Of a DNA stretch of 64,000 nucleotides, positions 59,824 to 64,000 are shown in pieces. Within the stretch, counting starts at the first letter, position 1. Every line of letters begins with the position of its first letter. The DNA comes from Bugulina stolonifera (taxonomy: Eukaryota; Bryozoa; Gymnolaemata; Cheilostomatida; Bugulidae). The notes beneath the pieces were generated by a model. The model worked only from the letters and a program-made list of their open reading frames with translations. It did not search any database and was not told where the DNA came from. The translations under genes and the position numbers were made by a program. The stretch lies in NCBI GenBank assembly GCA_935421135.1, contig OW285187.1:25358429-25422428 (forward strand), in the 5' to 3' direction.

Positions 59824-62800
59824 CAGTAATAGTAGCAGGAGTGATAGTAGTAGTGATAGTAGTTGTGGTAATGGTTAATGATAATAGTACAATTAATAGT
59901 AGTGAGAGTGGTAGTAGTTGTAGGAGTGGTGGTGGTAATAGTAGTGGCAACACTGTTAGTAAAAGTACTAGTAGCCGTGGTATAGTGATATTAATAACCG
60001 TAGTGATAGTAACATCGGTGGTACTCACTTGAACTAACATTGTCAACACATGCATCGTCTTCGTTCAATTCTGATTGTAAATCTAATTAGTCAGCGGCTA
60101 GCTACTGCAGAGAAACAATTTTTATTTACTGTAAATTTGCTGGCAGGAACTGAATTCCACACGAAAACTTCGCATCGGCTGGTTCGATCACATGGATCCC
60201 ATGGAGACGAGTGAGTCATCCAGAAGGGCTGTTGCTATGGTAGTGCTGGCCCTGAAGGAAGCTGGTCATGAGGTAGGTTCAACCTACTCTATCAATAGGT
60301 GTACTATGTATAACTTTACTATTACATGTACTCATTGACTATCAACTTATACCAAATGTTTCTAATTTCCAGAATGATTAGTTCACCATCTTGCCTTTCA
60401 GCATGCTATTTACATTCTTGTCAAATGCCAAGCGGCTAACTACAGGCTTTTCAATTCTGGATTAATATTGGGAAAGGTAGCTTTATAGGCATTGGACTTA
60501 AACTTTCAAAACCTATGTTTGTGAAAAAGTGTAGCCTATTTTTTATGCTGGTGCACTTTAATTTCACATCTATATCAATAAATGGTAAACAATTAATAAA
60601 GAGTCATGGACAAAGCACTTAAATCATATTTGTTATCATTATTGGTTATTTTCTACAATCTGTTTGTAAGGTGGTGGAGTGGCAGCCCCCCAACACTGTT
60701 TGGGCTCTATCTGAGGCATTTAGTACCAATGTGTTTGGAGATGGTGGAAAAACATTCCTTGAATCAGTGTTAGTATCTCTTAAATTATATTTAATTCTAC
60801 TATTATTGTTGGTATAGGTTGTGAGCCTATTAATACTGTGGTGAATCAGCATAACCTGCCACATCATGAACTGCAACTTGTGCCAATAATCTTGTACATG
60901 CATTGACATTGTTCTTATATCTAATCTTATACATGCGTGGAGATAATTATTATAATCAATTGCTTTATGCATAGTGTGCTTTGTATTGTTATCATTAGCC
61001 AATCAGGTTATCGCTTTTCCTATATGGTTTAACTATACTATGTGTGCATTTATCTATTTATCCTGATTATATCTTCCAAGTCTTTTACCTGTACACTTTT
61101 TGGGGCCGATGTCTCAAAACATGGCCATATTTATATATAATCCATACTGGTATATTGTAAGCACTTTTTGTGCAAGGCCGACCCTTTTGGTGGCCGACGT
61201 CGGGCGGAACTACACCATGCTGTTGCATAAGTTCCGGCCCGATACCTTATCGTACCAGCCCGATACCTTATCGTACCAGCCCGATACCTTATCATACCTT
61301 TTTCCGGAGTGTTATTAGTATAAAAGCCAGCACATTTCTTGTATCAAATCAGTTGTTGATTGCGCTCTAATAAAGCAACATCTCCTAACTCAACCTAGAG
61401 TCTTACTCTTGCAGGCAGGTAGCTCCACCCACAGGTTTTCTTAGACCTAAGCGGCCGAGCTCATCCTCATACTCGTTTAAGCACACTCTTTCTACGCTCC
61501 TTGTGAATTCTACATTATCGGACTTTAGCCGATCCCGGATTCTTCATGAATCTAGCGTCGGGTCTAAGCCCTTAGATCAATACTACTTTTTCTACACTCC
61601 TTTGGAGTATAAACCTACAGACCCACGTCGACCCTGGACTCTTCCATAAGTCTCAGCCTTGGCCTACGTCTTTATCAACAATCATAGAGCTTAACTAACT
61701 GTTCACTCTTTATGTAATGTGTGGAAGTTACCTTGGTTGTCCTCTACCAACAAACAGGCACTTCTCGTACCCGTGCCATATCGGCACTCGTACGTAGCCC
61801 TACACAGCAAAACATTACAATACAAACCACTGAAATATCATTTTCCAGATGAGCATTCAGTTTAAATCAACCAACCAACCAACCAATCAATCTTGTTATG
61901 CAACATTTGTAGTCAAAATGATATCTGGGAGGATCATATAAAGGATACAGCCCACTTAGCAATGATTCCTGTGTGGCTAAAGAAGCTATTGTTGTACACT
62001 GTTGCCCGATTAATTGTAAGATTTCTCATACTCATGATTTAAGTAGATTTTAGGTGCTATAATTTATATAAAAATCTTTGTTGTGTGTGCTGGCTATATA
62101 TTATATAATCCTATTGAGTAATTATATGTAACGAAGTATTGTATGGCTTGTTTCTAGTTCCCAAAATACCTGATCAACTACCTACGAGGTAGCTGTGGTT
62201 CAGGGTCAGTTGCTCAGTTCTGGAGAGATGAGGCAGATATTAAGGTAATCTAATGGTCACTCCTGGGAAGTTTTTTTGCACTAAGCCCACTCATGGTATC
62301 GCACACTAGAACACATGATCCACTCATTGTACTACATCTGTGAAAGCTGTGTCAAACATGTCATTTTTGGTTCATTGGGCTGTCTCATATTCAAGCAGTT
62401 AGTACTATAAAGCTCACACGTGCCGTGAGTAGCATTTAAAACCTCGATGCTGAATGGCAACAACCGACCTTCTGAAGAGCACCATATCTATTCATCTGTC
62501 AGTTTTCATCCTAAGCTAATATGATATAATTTAGTCGTTAAAATTTTATCTGTTAGAGCAGGATGTGCTATGGCTTTCATCACTTTATATTCACTGATTT
62601 TGGTTTAAAGCGTTGATCTGACTCTGGAATTTCCACTAACTATTTGTATGAGTGCAACCTCTTATGGAATTTATTAGCGCAAGTTTTAAATTGGTTTGAA
62701 TGAACAACAAACATGTTGTTGATTATCTCAGAAGAGCCCAGTTCTGCGGTCAATGTTTCATAGCTACAGTTGTATTATTATATAGTACAATGTATGTGTG

Positions 62801-64000
62801 CAGAATTGAGAAATATTATTTTCTTACAGGAATATCGGCGAATGGTTGTTCAATCACTGAAGACGGAAAACATAGATGTGATAATATGTCCTACAATGCC
62901 TGTTCCTGCTATGAGGATTGGAGAATGCAAGGATGCAATGGGTGAGTAAAACACTGTAGAATACTTATCCCTGAGCTGGCTTGAATGACCAGCAAATTAA
63001 CGGTTACATATACCAACAATTGACTGCCTGTGACCAGTGTATTACCTAAATCTATTTTTCATAGCTATATAATTCCGACTCTGTGCTGAAGTACAAGCTT
63101 GGTGTTTTAGCTTAAATTTACGATAGACCTTGAAAAGCTCAATCTACAGTGTATTTATATACATATATGTATATGTGGGGCATGTTTCACAGGTTGATAG
63201 AAAGAAGCTTTTCTCAGCAGTAAACCCTTTCACTTAAGAGTTGCGTAAATATTTCAGGTGTTGTAGTCTTTACTGCCTTGTTTAATCTCCTGAACTTACC
63301 AAGTGGTGTTGTACCGGTGACAAAGGTTACAACAGAAGATGTGGAGAAAGACATGAAAGATTTCCCTGCTAAGGATATCTGGCACAAGGCTATGAAAAAG
63401 GTTGACTGTTAGAACAGTATCTATTTGTTATAGTTATATGAAATGAGTTTGAATTATTTGGAGCTGAACTTTACTAGTAATTCGCCACCACTTTTATTAC
63501 ACATTCAGTCAGTATTTTATTTTGTGTTGAGTTGCCTCCCATTTGCCTCCCAATTTATCTTCTTTTTTCTCCCGGGAGAAAAAAGAAAAGGAAGATAAAT
63601 TGGGAGAGGAAAACTTCTAATTATGATCAATAGCTTATTAGTGCCCATGGTCAAAGGCCGCTGTGTAATTATTGAATAAAATAAATTGCAGTGTGAGATT
63701 TTAATTATCAATATACAGAGAGGGCACAACTTCTCTACTCTATTGGTTAATACTGTATCACTGTCCTGTCCACCACTTATCTACATGTATCTTGTAACCA
63801 CTTACTCTACTAACTGCTGACTTCACTGATATAGTACACATAACTGCTGGGATTATTACAGAACCTTGAAGGCTCTGAAGGTCTACCGGTCACTGTACAG
63901 TGTGTTAGTCTGCCGTACCATGAAGAACGCTGCTTGAGAGTGATGAAGGAACTTGAAGGAATAATTGGGTATGATGTGATGAAGGAATATCAATCCAACT
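48988..64000 (+). CDS. Fatty acid amide hydrolase, copy B
   Basis: Fourteen exons in frame, 593 aa: 48988-49182, 49416-49586, 49698-49796, 49955-50026, 56875-57016, 57351-57518, 59466-59590, 60147-60272, 60671-60768, 61913-62015, 62158-62244, 62830-62941, 63258-63400, 63862-64000. The window stops after the T of the stop codon. The triad is Lys149, Ser224 and Ser248, all in intact amidase-signature motifs. The N-terminal anchor (about 8-27) is a hydrophobic helix whose sequence differs clearly from copy A, while the rest of exon 1 is almost identical. Intron 4 holds an intact antisense gene and nested LTRs; introns 6 and 9 hold solo LTRs. It is probably a functional membrane lipid amidase whose division of labour with copy A is unknown. 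Confidence 0.9.
50106..51828 (+). mobile_element. Solo LTR, family 3, interrupted by an inverted copy
   Basis: Starts TGTGATGGATTGGTCG and ends AAAACATTACA, flanked by the 4-bp duplication ATAT (50102-50105, 51829-51832). Without the insert at 50844-51699 it is about 867 bases. It carries AATAAAGCAACATC, a polyadenylation signal shared with family 2. The matching place in copy A (about 24180) is empty. Confidence 0.8.
50844..51699 (-). mobile_element. Solo LTR, family 3, inserted in its own relative
   Basis: 856 bases, inverse complement of the surrounding LTR, starting TGTAATGTTTTGTGC and ending CCATCACA on the plus strand. It is flanked by TTC and TTAC, a TTAC duplication with one lost base. 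The outer LTR reads through correctly when it is removed. Confidence 0.8.
52534..52745. repeat. 30-bp minisatellite 3' of the nested gene
   Basis: About six to seven copies of GACTAGATGTAATATGCAGC plus ACATAAATAA. Copy A has only about two (28385-28440). It lies just past the stop of the antisense gene, likely in its 3' UTR. Confidence 0.85.
52761..55835 (-). CDS. Novel antisense gene nested in FAAH-B intron 4, intact
   Basis: Seven exons read on the minus strand: 55783-55835 (ATG), 55138-55232, 54222-54296, 53867-53986, 53557-53703, 53277-53354 and 52761-52927 (TAA). All introns have GT and AG ends, and phases match throughout, giving 244 aa. I recognise no family. The N-terminus is [13 protein letters not shown]. 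Exons 2 and 3 each end in a related motif ([27 protein letters not shown]), which suggests an old exon duplication. The middle is acidic and Ser/Asp-rich. The C-terminus is a basic helix followed by a Cys pair ([19 protein letters not shown]), a possible palmitoylated membrane-binding tail. Copy A has a broken paralogue at 28461-35571. Open phase-matched exons in copy B argue for a real gene; expression is not shown. Confidence 0.65.
54025..54152 (-). repeat. Candidate tRNA-derived SINE (FAAH-B intron 4)
   Basis: Counterpart of 34355-34500 with the same A-box-like and B-box-like segments. It lies in intron 3 of the nested gene. Its AAT tail here has only three triplets and no LINE. Confidence 0.5.
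54338..55129 (+). mobile_element. Solo LTR, family 1, copy 3
   Basis: Starts TGTAATGGTTCAGGACA and ends AAAAACCATTACA, with TATATAAAGG at about 54781 and AATAAAGACACA at about 54834. It ends only 8 bases before exon 2 of the nested gene (55138) without removing the donor site. Relative to copy A, about 200 bases are missing at the insertion point, and the flanks (GTAT, ATAC) do not match as direct repeats. Confidence 0.8.
56405..56850 (+). repeat. 17-bp minisatellite before FAAH-B exon 5
   Basis: Units of CCACTGTATCCACTGCA and CCACTGTAAACCACTACA type, about 25 copies. It is the same array as at 36147-36755, but shorter and with a different dominant unit. Intronic. Confidence 0.9.
57584..59330. 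other. Extra 1.7 kb in FAAH-B intron 6
   Basis: Not present in copy A, where the flanking sequence TTTGTATAATAT runs straight on. It contains the solo LTR at 57684-58692. The remaining roughly 740 bases (57584-57683, 58697-59330) match nothing I recognise and have no convincing gene. Confidence 0.5.
57684..58692 (-). mobile_element. Solo LTR, family 2, copy 1
   Basis: 1009 bases with ends TGTAATGTTTTT and TTTCACCACA, and an exact 4-bp duplication GTAT (57680-57683, 58693-58696). In minus orientation it starts TGTGGTGAAACAGCC, like the copy at 60837, and carries TATAAAAGGCAG and AATAAAGCAACATC. Confidence 0.85.
59606..59870 (+). repeat. AGC/AGT trinucleotide tract in FAAH-B intron 7
   Basis: Ser-codon-like tract starting shortly after the exon 7 donor, the counterpart of 37660-38355. 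It is made mainly of AGCAGT units and lacks the long GGTAGC block. Confidence 0.9.
60402..60476 (+). other. Candidate cassette exon in FAAH-B
   Basis: Counterpart of 38918-38992: 75 nt, open in frame, TTGCCTTTCAG acceptor and GTAGCT donor kept. Only a few substitutions separate the copies. Confidence 0.45.
60837..61819 (+). mobile_element. Solo LTR, family 2, copy 2
   Basis: 983 bases from TGTGGTGAATCAGC to AAAACATTACA, flanked by the 4-bp duplication ATAC (60833-60836, 61820-61823). Copy A has a single ATAC there (about 39346). It carries TATAAAAGCC and AATAAAGCAACATC. Inside, the 18-base unit CCCGATACCTTATCGTAC is repeated about three times near 61240-61295. Confidence 0.88.
63543..63607. 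repeat. Near-perfect hairpin in FAAH-B intron 13
   Basis: CCTCCCAATTTATCTTC is mirrored by GAAGATAAATTGGGAGAGG around a CCCGGG centre. Copy A has no such palindrome at the same place, so it is a small fold-back insertion in B or a loss in A. Confidence 0.8.

Noticed and set aside
59258..59878. 206-aa Ser-rich frame in copy B
   Set aside because: Intron 6 end, exon 7 and the intron 7 triplet repeat read through; only 59466-59590 is coding.

Overview
The window is nuclear DNA of an animal. It is AT-rich, its genes are split by short GT-AG introns, and the three main proteins are metazoan families: a Tctex-type dynein light chain, a MYORG-like GH31 glycosidase and two fatty acid amide hydrolases (FAAH). 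R2/R4-type LINE, BEL, hAT and solo-LTR repeats and the compact introns fit an early-branching invertebrate. A sponge is my best guess, but nothing here proves it.

Layout: 0.8-2.4 kb, a three-exon Tctex-type light chain with a perfect RFX X-box upstream. 4.4-8.4 kb, a six-exon GH31 glycosidase of 624 aa with an N-terminal membrane anchor. 8.9-19.6 kb, a gene-poor block with a solo LTR, tRNA-like SINE pieces and a nested stack of DNA transposons (12.5-18.8 kb). 20.0-41.6 kb, FAAH copy A with 14 exons. 41.6-48.5 kb, an intergenic spacer with another solo LTR. 49.0-64.0 kb, FAAH copy B, cut 2 bases before the end of its stop codon.

The FAAH locus is a tandem duplication of about 15-22 kb that includes 5' flank, all introns and a second gene. 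That gene lies antisense inside FAAH intron 4, has 7 exons and matches no family I recognise. It is intact in copy B (244 aa) and broken in copy A by a 4-base and a 16-base deletion. Each FAAH copy acts as the empty-site control for the other. Copy A alone received a BEL element, an intact hAT transposon, three head-to-tail LINE copies and a palindromic MITE. Copy B alone received solo LTRs, one nested inside another. Both copies share a 17-bp minisatellite just before exon 5, a Ser-codon-like trinucleotide tract just after exon 7, and a possible 75-nt cassette exon.

Both FAAH copies keep the Lys-Ser-Ser catalytic triad and in-frame splice junctions, so both may be functional membrane-anchored lipid amidases. 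The dynein light chain and the glycosidase are unrelated neighbours.
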